Assembly (NCBI GenBank): GCA_002478225.1
Contig: DLMV01000044.1
Span: 36,907-50,504, forward strand
From: Deltaproteobacteria bacterium UBA7527
GTDB taxonomy: Bacteria; Desulfobacterota; Syntrophorhabdia; Syntrophorhabdales; Syntrophorhabdaceae
DNA: 13,598 nt
Direction: 5' to 3'
Shown here: piece by piece, positions 1 through 6,863 of the stretch
Position numbering within the stretch: position 1 is the stretch's first letter
Layout: every line of letters starts with the position of its first letter
The notes under the pieces: generated by a model
Databases searched by the model: none
What the model was told of the DNA's origin: nothing
The model's input: only the letters and a program-made list of their open reading frames with translations
Translations under genes and position numbers: made by a program

Positions 1-24
1 GGGGGCGACGCAAGCCCCGGTATA
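1..24. repeat. Tail of an intergenic repeat element, copy 1 (cut by window edge)
   Basis: This 24-bp stretch recurs at 235-258 with three differences (positions 11, 12 and 15 of the unit). In the second copy it is preceded by a strong hairpin (213-235), so the window probably begins inside a first copy whose hairpin lies off the edge. Direct observation; the element's nature is unknown. Confidence 0.7.
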
Positions 25-58
25 AGGCAGCGGAGAGCATGGAGCGGAGAGCGGAGAG
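24..58. repeat. 35-bp direct repeat, copy 1 (purine-rich GGAGAGC words)
   Basis: Bases 24-58 are identical to 99-133, 75 bp apart. The unit is itself built from GCGGAGAGC / ATGGAGCGGAGAG words. No coding or RNA signal was recognised. It belongs to the repeat island upstream of dsrP. Confidence 0.85.
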
Positions 59-66
59 CATAAACC

Positions 67-94
67 CGTGAGTCGTGAGGCGTAAGTCGTAAGG
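67..94. repeat. Tandem pair of a 14-bp word, consensus CGTRAGTCGTRAGG
   Basis: Two head-to-tail copies (67-80 and 81-94) of a 14-mer that also occurs as a tandem pair at 1417-1444 and once inverted at 1462-1475. The 68-96 stretch matches 1418-1446 at 27 of 29 positions. The same word family therefore borders dsrP on both sides. Confidence 0.85.
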
Positions 95-98
95 GGGA

Positions 99-133
99 AA
101 GGCAGCGGAGAGCATGGAGCGGAGAGCGGAGAG
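99..133. repeat. 35-bp direct repeat, copy 2
   Basis: Identical to 24-58. It contains an in-frame ATG (114) that opens a 48-residue N-terminal extension of the dsrP frame. The extension is encoded by repeat DNA, so I reject it as the true start. Confidence 0.85.
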
Positions 134-149
134 TGAAGGGCAAAAGGCG

Positions 150-178
150 ATAGGTCCTATACGACCTATTGGACCTAT
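150..178. repeat. Inverted repeat ATAGGTCC ... GGACCTAT
   Basis: Perfect 8-bp arms (150-157 and 171-178) are separated by 13 bp that contain another ACCTAT word. It forms part of the repeat island. It could be an operator or simply part of the element; nothing in the sequence decides. Confidence 0.55.
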
Positions 179-212
179 ATTCTGTAGCGAATTCTTGAGC
201 GAGAGGGGGAGG

Positions 213-257
213 CTCCGGCAGCTTTGCTGCTGGAGGGGGCGACGTGAGTCCCGGTAT
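213..257. repeat. REP-like hairpin plus repeat tail, abutting the dsrP start
   Basis: Arms 213-222 and 226-235 pair over 10 positions (one G-U) around a TTT loop. This is followed by the second copy of the 24-bp unit found at 1-24. The unit ends on the A of the dsrP ATG at 258. Compact hairpin-plus-tail elements of this kind resemble bacterial REP/BIME or small MITE elements, but family membership cannot be checked here. Confidence 0.65.
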
Positions 258-1412
258 ATGATAGAAAAGGCACTCAGCGGAAGCCGCAGATACTGGACAT
301 GGATAACGATCCTGGCCTTACTGGTCATCGTCGGCTTTTTCTGCTATCTGAGGCAGCTGTCCGTCGGCCTCGGCATCACAGGCATGGGAAGGAACGTCTC
401 CTGGGGCCTCTATATAGCGAACTTCACCTTCCTTGTCGGCGTCGCCGCATCTGCCGTCATCGTAGTACTCCCCTACTATCTCCACGACCATAAAGTGTTC
501 GGCAGGGTTACGGTCCTCGGCGAGTTCCTCGCTGTATCCGCGGTCGTCATGACAGTGCTCTTCATATTCGTCGATCTCGGGCAGCCCGAACGGGTTCTGA
601 ATATCATCCTCTATCCTTCGCCCGGTTCCCTGTTGTTCTGGGACATGATCGTCCTCACCGTCTATCTTATCCTGAACATCATCATCGGCTGGTATACGCT
701 CGATGCAGAGCACAGATCGATCTCAGCCCCCGCGTGGATTAAGCCGCTCATCATCATCTCCATCCCCTGGGCGATCAGCATACATACCGTTACAGCCTTT
801 ATATATTCAGGCCTCGGCGCGCGGCCTTTCTGGCTCACCGCCCTGCTTGCCCCGCGGTTTCTTGCATCGGCGTTCGCTTCAGGACCGTCTCTTCTTATAA
901 TCCTCTGCCTGTTTATAAAGAGGTTCACCAGGTTTGACCCCGGCAAAGAGGCTATCCGGAAAGTCGCTCTGATCGTGACATACGCGCTTTGCATCAACAT
1001 ATTCTTCTTCCTCGTTGAGATCTTCACGGTATTCTACAGCGGCCTTCCGGAACATCTTAGTCACTTCCGGTATCTCCTCTTCGGACTCAACGGATACGCG
1101 TCTCTCACGCCCTGGATCTGGTTCTCTATCATCCTTTCCTGGATAAGCCTCATCCTTATGCTCAACCCGGCAGTTCAAAAAAATGAGACCCTGCTCGCTA
1201 TTACCTGCATTGCGATCATACTTTCCATCTGGATAGAAAAAGGCATCGGCCTCGTCGTTGCAGGATTTATCCCCTCGCCGCTTGGAGAGATATTCGAATA
1301 CTCGCCCACCCTGCCCGAGATCCTTATCAGCACAGGCATCTACGGCCTGGGTTTCCTCGTCCTGACCATCTTATTAAAGGTAGCAGCAGCGGTAAAAGCA
1401 GATGCCGGGTAA
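258..1412 (+). CDS. dsrP: DsrP: NrfD/PsrC-type quinone-interacting membrane subunit of the DsrMKJOP complex
   Basis: A polytopic inner-membrane protein of 384 residues with about ten hydrophobic segments (roughly 13-31, 50-71, 87-106, 124-145, 163-184, 203-222, 235-258, 282-302, 313-336, 354-377). It shows DsrP/HmeB-type signatures that I recognise: WGLYIANFTFLVGVAASAV at 49-67, FVDLGQPERV near 104-113, PWAISIHTVTAFIYSGL at 170-186, and LAPRFLASAFASGP at 197-210. Known role: DsrP exchanges electrons between menaquinone and the DsrMKJO partners in dissimilatory sulfur metabolism. The longer reading frame begins at 114, but its first 48 residues are encoded by repeat DNA and match no family feature, so I chose the ATG at 258. 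That ATG has no good ribosome site; the nearest GGAGG run is about 18 nt upstream. Partners dsrM, K, J and O are not visible. An HmcC-like or other NrfD-family subunit is the main alternative. Confidence 0.85.
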   Translation: MIEKALSGSRRYWTWITILALLVIVGFFCYLRQLSVGLGITGMGRNVSWGLYIANFTFLVGVAASAVIVVLPYYLHDHKVFGRVTVLGEFLAVSAVVMTVLFIFVDLGQPERVLNIILYPSPGSLLFWDMIVLTVYLILNIIIGWYTLDAEHRSISAPAWIKPLIIISIPWAISIHTVTAFIYSGLGARPFWLTALLAPRFLASAFASGPSLLIILCLFIKRFTRFDPGKEAIRKVALIVTYALCINIFFFLVEIFTVFYSGLPEHLSHFRYLLFGLNGYASLTPWIWFSIILSWISLILMLNPAVQKNETLLAITCIAIILSIWIEKGIGLVVAGFIPSPLGEIFEYSPTLPEILISTGIYGLGFLVLTILLKVAAAVKADAG

Positions 1413-1416
1413 CAAA

Positions 1417-1475
1417 CGTAAGTCGTGAGGCGTGAGTCGTAAGGGGTTTAACCGCCTGACGCCTTACGATTCACG
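1417..1475. terminator. Repeat-built inverted repeat between convergent genes; candidate bidirectional terminator
   Basis: Two tandem copies of the 14-bp word (1417-1430 and 1431-1444) are followed by an inverted copy (1462-1475). Bases 1431-1444 pair with 1462-1475 over 14 positions with one G-U, leaving a 17-nt loop. It lies 5 bp after the dsrP stop and 27 bp from the end of the convergent 1592-residue gene. There is no clear T-run, so intrinsic termination is not certain; it could instead block 3' exonucleases. Confidence 0.5.
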
Positions 1476-1489
1476 GCCTTTGTGCTGAA

Positions 1490-1500
1490 AGCTGACAGCT
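1490..1500. repeat. AGCTGACAGCT word shared with the 11.3-kb array
   Basis: The 11-mer recurs exactly at 11293-11303, also in a gap between convergent genes. It is near-palindromic (AGCTG-A-CAGCT). It is too short to be significant alone, but it matters as part of the same repeat family at equivalent positions. Confidence 0.5.
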
Positions 1501-1502
1501 GC

Positions 1503-4500
1503 TTATTTTAGCTTCTTCATCTTCTCTTCCGCCTGCTTCACCTCAACAGTCCTCGACAGGGAATTGTTCTTCGGATTTTCGTCTTCCTTGCATTCGATCA
1601 TGACCTTTATCGCGTATCTGCCGTCGCGGCGCGGCGTCCATGTGAGCCTGATATTCTCCGACGCACGGGCCCTTATATCTACGCGCTGGCGGTCGGAGGA
1701 ACCGTCTTCCGCCTCAAGGGTCGCCGAACATCCGCGCACGTCCGTGGCCGAATCATTTTTCGCTATTGCCTCTATGCTGTGTTTTTGTCCCGCAATAAAT
1801 GTCTGGGGCAGCTTCATATCAACGAGGGAGATATCGATCACCTCTTTCTCTTTGCCTTTTACATCAACCGTTTCGCTCGCCTGATTATTGGCGGGATTCG
1901 CATCATCCTTGTGCTCAAGGGAAGCGGAGATCTTCTGCCTTCCATCCTTACGCGGCGTCCACTCAAATCTCACCCTTTCCCTTCCCTGCGGAAGCAAGGA
2001 CACTCTTTCGCTCTTCGTCGTTCCGTCCTCGCTGGAAAATGTTACCCGGCAGTCCTTTATCTCTGCGTTCGAATTGTTCCTGATGCTGACCTCCACCTCG
2101 GTCCTCTGCCCCAGTAATACATTCGGCGCCACTTTTAAGCCTTCGACAAGGAGATCCGCCGGTTGCTCCTTTTTGGCTTCTTCCTTGACAGCTTCCTTAG
2201 ACAGCTGCCTCTTCCCCTCTGCCGGTCTTTGCGGTGCCGCAGCGCCGCTGCCCGTTGCCTGCGCCTGCGCCCCGGAAGGCGTAGCAGCCTGCGTCTGCCC
2301 GCCCTGCTGCACGGTTGCCTGGGATGCTTGGGTTGCGGCCGGGGCCTGGGATGCCGGCGGTATATTGGCTGAGTAGACCGGGCTCTTCCCGCCTGCCCTG
2401 TCTCCATACGTTGCATAGAGCTTCGTCGCATCCAAATGGCCCGCGAGGTCGATCTGCTTGTTCGTTTCGAACTGCATCCATCCTGTCCAGTTCGTGCCGT
2501 CAAAAGAGAGCGCCATCTGGTTTACGGCTATGGCCCAGTCGTTCGTGGCGGAGAATGCCGCGGAGATATTATTGCCCTGCCTTCCCGTTATTGATACGCT
2601 GCCGCGGGGCGCCGGCGCATTGGTATAAAAGGTGTCCGTAACCGTCGGCGGGGGCAGGCTTCCTGCAACCTGCAGTCCTGCCGCCTGAAGCTGGATCGTG
2701 CCGGTAAATACGCTGGAGATATTCTCGCTCGCGTCCTTCAGCTGGACATACACGGTCTTTGTCCCCGCGCCTTCTGAAAGCTGCCAGGCATAGTCTTTTG
2801 ATATGCTTGGCTGCGGGACATCTTCCGCGAAATTGATGCTGTTCCATGCGCTCCATGTGGTCCCGTCGTTTGAGACCCTGAGCCTGTATATCCCTGATCC
2901 GCCTGGATTGTCCTGCCCGGTGATACGCAGCATCACTTCCCGCACGTTCGTCGCGGCAGCACCGTTGTTGATGCTGACGCTCCCCGTCGGGGCAGTAGTA
3001 TCGTTCAGGGCAGAGACCGGCTGAACGGTTATGCTCTTCGTTACTTCGGTCGATCTGGAATTCTGATCCGTCGCCCTCAAGCGCATCGTATAACTCCCGG
3101 TATTCCTGTAGATGTGGTAGAAATTGCCGGACCATGACGTCCTGCCGCTTAGAAGCCCCGGGTCGAGGACGATGTCCATGTCGTTATCGCCGAAGGTCAA
3201 TGTGATGGTCTGAAGGAGCGCGGATGCCGTCACGTTGAACGAATAGCTTAAAGGCAGGTTTACCGTTGCGGTCGTATTGGGAACCGTCAGGGCAACCACC
3301 GGCGGTGTGAACTCCACCACGTTGAAGGGCGCCTCTGTCCTGTCAGACCAGATCTGCTGCCCGGCGTAGGTCTCGCGCACCCTGTACCCTACTTTATAGC
3401 TTCCTTTTTCATTGAACGTCTTTGGGATGGAAAGCGGCGGAGCGACCTCGTGCGTCTCCTCCTGCCAGGCGGCGTTGTCTTTTGAAAAACCTATTGCGTA
3501 GGCTGTCACCTGCCCCGATGGGTTCAACGGCGATACCGCCGGATTGCCAAGCGATTGGGACAGATGGAACACGAACTCTCCGCCCTTCTCCACGGTCGGC
3601 GTAGCGACCCCCAGGACGGCCTTGCTGTTCGTATATACCTTTACTGTCGCTGCCGGCTTTGCCGGCTGGGAAACGCGTGTCGTCGGCACGATGGTTATCT
3701 GGACCGTGCCCTGGCTCGACAGTTCATCGCTTATGTTTCCGGTAACAAGATATTTGTCCAGCGCCACTGCCTTTACCGTCATTGTGCCGAGCGTATTGTA
3801 CGCCACGATGTCGACGGTCGCCCTGCCCTGGCTGTCGCTCGTGCCGTAGCCGCAGCCTGGTTTGCCTCCTTCTTTCGAAAATTTCACCGCAGCTGTCTGG
3901 GTCCTGGATACGACCTCGAACCTCACCGGAATGCCGCTCATGACGTTCCCGCTCATATCCTTTACAGTCGCCGAAAGCTGCGCCCTCTCCTGCTGCCTGC
4001 CGTCGTTATAGTTGACCCCACCGGTCTCGATCGTCACCGCGGACGGCGTAATGGCCACAGAGCCCGCCCATGCGGAGCTTACGGTGATATCGAACTGCTT
4101 CTCCTGCCCCGGCTGGCTTCCGGTGAATACGGCAGTTACGCTGTCAGGGTTGAACGTGAACCCGGACGCGCTCAATGTCAGCGATTCGTTCGCCTGGGAT
4201 GGTATCTTGATCGTCCCGTCCCTGCCGACGCCCACGTTGAACTCCTCTCCGCTTGCGCGCCTTATGTGAATACCTGAAAGAGATGCCTTTCCCGGTCCCT
4301 GGAAGGCCAGCTTTATTACGCCCGGGAGCATCTGCGATGTCGCCTTCAGATCGACGGCGGCCGTTGTCTCCCTTTCGGAGAACGTTTTGGTGACGACCGG
4401 TATGTTGTATCCGCTCTTAAACGCCGAAAAGGTCGTTGCGCCCTCTTTCAGTATCTTGAAGTAGAACCTGCCGTCGGAGGCTGTCGCCACCCACACATCC

Positions 4501-6281
4501 TTTGTGCCCTTTGTGGCGTGCACCTCCGCTCCTTCTATGGGATTCCCCTGTGTATCGAGCACCCTCCCGTTCACAACGATAAGCTGGTCCTGGGAAAGGT
4601 GCATGTTTATCTTATACCCCTCGGCATTGTTGATGAACTGTGCCGTATAACGGCCTGCCGGGTATCCCTCTTTTGAAGCGGTTATGAAGACCTCCGGGGT
4701 CTTTCCGGTATCGTTGCCCACATAGAAATCACCGTAGAACTTGCCGTCGGGGTGCGTGTACTCTGTCTTCTGGAATGATCTGTCTTTGGCATAGAGGTCC
4801 ACTTTTACCCCTTCTATGCCGAAGGCCGGGTCCGTATTGCTCAGCACGACACCGTGAAAAGGCACATACGCAAGAACGCCCCCGGTCACCGTGAAGGACG
4901 GCTTGTCCTCGTCGCGCGCCTTGACGTTATGCTCGTTGGGATAATACATGCCGATGCCCTCCGTGAGCTTGCCGGTCTTCAATTCGACGGGGATGTATGA
5001 AGCGCTTATGCCGAGCTCAATGTTGCCCGATTCCTTATAATGGTAGGTGGCATCTTTTACCCGGAGCGTTATGCTCTTTATGGGCGGGCAGTTCTCCGGG
5101 ATCCTTATATGCATGATATGGTCACCGCCTTCGATATCAAATGTGAAGGTGTCCTTATCGAGGCTCACGCTGTTCATGACCTGACCGGTCATGTCCTTTG
5201 CCGTCATCTCCAATTTCACGGTAACGTACCGGTCGTATGTCGTCTGCGTCACCAGAACCCCGATCTTCATGTTGTCGAATATCTTCTTCGCAAGGCTGTC
5301 GCCCGCCTCCTTCGCGGCGGCGCTCCCTGCCTTGGAACCCAGTTTGGTGCTTATCTTCTCCACAAGCCCCATTACAAGCCCCGGTATGTCGCTCACGTTC
5401 ACCGTATCGCTGTGCTCAACCTTTGAAGGTCCTAATTTGTCTTTGTCCTTCTCGTTGATCTCCATGCCCAGGTCCGTGATGTTCACCGACGCCACTTTGT
5501 TGTGCCAAGTGCTCTTCCATTTAAGGTCCACTCCGAGGTCCGCGCGGGCGCCGACCTCGCGCACAAATCTTGATCGCGCCGTTCTCATCTTCATCGCCCC
5601 GATCGGCACCAGCCCCGGCAGAAGTTGTTTGAGCTGAAGGAGGGAATTATAGTGGTCGAGGTCTTGTTTTGTAAAATTCCAGGTCATCTCCATATCCGAT
5701 TCAAACCTGCTGTTCTCCTTCCCCGGCGGAACAAAGAACGTATCAAGTCCTATACCGAGCCCGATAGTAGCCTCCGTGCCGGAATAGGGTGTTGCAAACT
5801 GGTTGCTGATCTTGTCCTGTTCTGACTGGATCACCGCGCTGGAGACGCTCTGCTGAGGGGCAGAGCCTGCAGCCTGGCCCGGGCTTACGCTTAAGACAAC
5901 GGGGGTCTGCTGCGTTTGAGCAGGCGCCATCGTAATAACACCGGTATTCGGATTCGTCGTTATCACAATGTTGGCGCCGGCAGATGGCTGAGTGACTGTC
6001 GTACCGGCTGGAGCACCGGCAGACGGGACCGGCTGCGCCGAGCTCAAGCTGTCCATGAGCTGATCGATATACTGCGTGCTTATGCCGGTGAGGATCCCAC
6101 CGACAAGGTCCGTGCTCCGCCGGCCGTGGTTCGTGCCGTTGGAGGTCTTGATCTGTCCCTCCACGAACTTCAGCGTTTTCGTCATGCCGGAGGCAGCATC
6201 CTGCGCACCGGCGGCGGAATACAGTACAAAGATTAAGGCCGCGCATATTAAAAACGATCCTGCTATAATTCGTGTATTCAT
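1503..6281 (-). CDS. Giant exported multidomain Ig-like protein (two CarboxypepD_reg-like, Big_1-like, PKD-like, two CARDB-like modules)
   Basis: 1592 residues, GTG-free start at 6281 (ATG) with AGGAAGG at 6294-6288. The signal peptide is about 1-26 (hydrophobic core, then AAGAQ) with no lipobox cysteine. After a Pro/Ala/Thr/Gln-rich linker (about 82-150) comes an unassigned region (155-470). Then follow two carboxypeptidase-regulatory-like modules (about 471-552 and 567-646; the second has NGRVLDTQGNPIEGAEV), a Big_1-like invasin/intimin-type fold (about 738-842), a PKD-like module (993-1088, FYHIYRNTGSYTMRLRATD), two related modules with S-DGT-W--W cores (1096-1200 and 1222-1306), an Ala/Gln linker (1308-1360), and two CARDB-like modules (1376-1474 and 1482-1582) each carrying WTPR-DGR and NP-NN. 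The tail is Lys-rich, with no sortase, autotransporter or membrane anchor seen. Inference: a cell-surface or periplasmic binding, adhesion or scaffold protein. No enzyme motif was recognised and the ligand is unknown. Confidence 0.85.
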   Translation of the reverse strand: MNTRIIAGSFLICAALIFVLYSAAGAQDAASGMTKTLKFVEGQIKTSNGTNHGRRSTDLVGGILTGISTQYIDQLMDSLSSAQPVPSAGAPAGTTVTQPSAGANIVITTNPNTGVITMAPAQTQQTPVVLSVSPGQAAGSAPQQSVSSAVIQSEQDKISNQFATPYSGTEATIGLGIGLDTFFVPPGKENSRFESDMEMTWNFTKQDLDHYNSLLQLKQLLPGLVPIGAMKMRTARSRFVREVGARADLGVDLKWKSTWHNKVASVNITDLGMEINEKDKDKLGPSKVEHSDTVNVSDIPGLVMGLVEKISTKLGSKAGSAAAKEAGDSLAKKIFDNMKIGVLVTQTTYDRYVTVKLEMTAKDMTGQVMNSVSLDKDTFTFDIEGGDHIMHIRIPENCPPIKSITLRVKDATYHYKESGNIELGISASYIPVELKTGKLTEGIGMYYPNEHNVKARDEDKPSFTVTGGVLAYVPFHGVVLSNTDPAFGIEGVKVDLYAKDRSFQKTEYTHPDGKFYGDFYVGNDTGKTPEVFITASKEGYPAGRYTAQFINNAEGYKINMHLSQDQLIVVNGRVLDTQGNPIEGAEVHATKGTKDVWVATASDGRFYFKILKEGATTFSAFKSGYNIPVVTKTFSERETTAAVDLKATSQMLPGVIKLAFQGPGKASLSGIHIRRASGEEFNVGVGRDGTIKIPSQANESLTLSASGFTFNPDSVTAVFTGSQPGQEKQFDITVSSAWAGSVAITPSAVTIETGGVNYNDGRQQERAQLSATVKDMSGNVMSGIPVRFEVVSRTQTAAVKFSKEGGKPGCGYGTSDSQGRATVDIVAYNTLGTMTVKAVALDKYLVTGNISDELSSQGTVQITIVPTTRVSQPAKPAATVKVYTNSKAVLGVATPTVEKGGEFVFHLSQSLGNPAVSPLNPSGQVTAYAIGFSKDNAAWQEETHEVAPPLSIPKTFNEKGSYKVGYRVRETYAGQQIWSDRTEAPFNVVEFTPPVVALTVPNTTATVNLPLSYSFNVTASALLQTITLTFGDNDMDIVLDPGLLSGRTSWSGNFYHIYRNTGSYTMRLRATDQNSRSTEVTKSITVQPVSALNDTTAPTGSVSINNGAAATNVREVMLRITGQDNPGGSGIYRLRVSNDGTTWSAWNSINFAEDVPQPSISKDYAWQLSEGAGTKTVYVQLKDASENISSVFTGTIQLQAAGLQVAGSLPPPTVTDTFYTNAPAPRGSVSITGRQGNNISAAFSATNDWAIAVNQMALSFDGTNWTGWMQFETNKQIDLAGHLDATKLYATYGDRAGGKSPVYSANIPPASQAPAATQASQATVQQGGQTQAATPSGAQAQATGSGAAAPQRPAEGKRQLSKEAVKEEAKKEQPADLLVEGLKVAPNVLLGQRTEVEVSIRNNSNAEIKDCRVTFSSEDGTTKSERVSLLPQGRERVRFEWTPRKDGRQKISASLEHKDDANPANNQASETVDVKGKEKEVIDISLVDMKLPQTFIAGQKHSIEAIAKNDSATDVRGCSATLEAEDGSSDRQRVDIRARASENIRLTWTPRRDGRYAIKVMIECKEDENPKNNSLSRTVEVKQAEEKMKKLK

Positions 6282-6298
6282 TCTTTGCCTTCCTGTTA

Positions 6299-6335
6299 TC
6301 AGGCCGGGAAAGGAGAAAGCATCTTCCCGACCTGA
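6299..6335 (-). promoter_or_regulatory. Leader hairpin just upstream of the giant gene's ribosome site
   Basis: Bases 6299-6310 pair with 6324-6335 over 12 positions in the minus-strand RNA (one G-U), with a 13-nt loop. The stem ends only 4 nt before the AGGAAGG ribosome site (6294-6288). It lies inside the predicted leader of about 70 nt. There is no T-run after it, so a terminator is unlikely; control of RNA stability or translation is an inference. Confidence 0.55.
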
Positions 6336-6357
6336 TACGAACTTATTTTTTTAAATA

Positions 6358-6386
6358 AGTGTAACGGGGGGATATTTTTGTGTCAA
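6358..6386 (-). promoter_or_regulatory. Sigma70-type promoter of the giant gene
   Basis: On the minus strand TTGACA (6386-6381), a 17-bp spacer, then TACACT (6363-6358). The predicted start of transcription is near 6351, about 70 nt before the ATG at 6281. A dyad ACTTATTT / AAATAAGT (6341-6348 and 6353-6360) overlaps the -10 and start and could be an operator. Consensus match and spacing are strong; operator use is a guess. Confidence 0.65.
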
Positions 6387-6395
6387 GGACATTCA

Positions 6396-6638
6396 ATGAA
6401 TCACGTTGTCACGCCCACCGTTCGTAATTTCGATAGTATCAGGGTCAAGGAATGTTCTTGGGAAATAGAATAACTTTGGAAACATAAGAACCGCATCAAT
6501 TTATTGTTTTTGTTGAGAGAATTGGGAATAACCGCCACTGCTGTTGCTGCGAAGCTGGGAATTGGCCGGTCTGCAGCAAGCATCGCTGTGGCCATAAGAG
6601 AAGCGATAGTGACAGCGGGAGCGTTAAGGCAGCCGTGA
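6396..6638 (+). pseudogene. Probable remnant of a Y1/REP-type transposase C-terminus (degenerate)
   Basis: No intact gene fits 6387-6660. One frame runs from an ATG at 6396 to a TAA at 6471-6473 and then stays open (6474-6638) to a TGA. The second part reads LLRELGITATAVAAKLGIGR with a following SAAS-IAVAIREAI stretch. This looks like the helix-turn-helix tail found at the C-terminus of many IS200-like/REP-associated (Y1) transposases, where a LAVRELG-type helix precedes a LGIS--AVS recognition helix. The catalytic HUH and Tyr regions are absent. I therefore call it a decayed fragment; a chance helix-turn-helix resemblance remains possible. Confidence 0.4.
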
Positions 6639-6666
6639 GAGAATTTAATAATTTAACGGGCGTCGC

Positions 6667-6861
6667 CTATACGGCAGATCCTTCTGTTTCCATCACCTCT
6701 TTCACATCCGACACGTTGAACTCAAGCATGGCAATGCCCGCGAGTATCCTTTTTGTATTTCTTTTTACTGCCTCTATTTCATCGCCTTCCTTCATGATCC
6801 CTTCAGCCAGCTTCTTCATTTCCTTGATCTTGATATCAATCGCTTCGATCGTGTGCAGCAT
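6667..6861 (-). CDS. Small helical protein of unknown function, coupled to the CoA-ligase gene
   Basis: 64 residues with no recognised family. It is charged and almost wholly helical in appearance (roughly residues 3-58, with I/L/M spaced like a coiled coil: IDIKIKEMKKLAEGIMKEG, then RILAGIAMLEF). No signal peptide or membrane segment is seen, so it is probably cytoplasmic. Its ATG lies 2 nt after the ligase stop, and its AGGAGG ribosome site (6876-6871) sits within the last ligase codons, which implies translational coupling. That tight arrangement is the main evidence that it is real. An accessory or oligomerisation partner of the ligase is only an inference from position. Confidence 0.7.
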   Translation of the reverse strand: MLHTIEAIDIKIKEMKKLAEGIMKEGDEIEAVKRNTKRILAGIAMLEFNVSDVKEVMETEGSAV

Positions 6862-6863
6862 CT

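Noticed and set aside
24..133. CRISPR-like array (two 35-bp identical copies)
   Set aside because: Only two copies, low-complexity purine words, a spacer made of another repeat family, and no cas genes.
114..257. 48-residue N-terminal extension of dsrP in frame
   Set aside because: It is encoded by the repeat island, matches no DsrP feature and is preceded by no convincing ribosome site.
3555..4277. 240-residue open frame on the plus strand
   Set aside because: It lies antisense within the 1592-residue gene, is Arg/His-rich with no family features, and has no promoter or ribosome site.
6640..6672. Terminator after the 64-residue gene (GGCGACGCC)
   Set aside because: Only a 4-bp stem with an unusable loop and no T-run on the minus strand.
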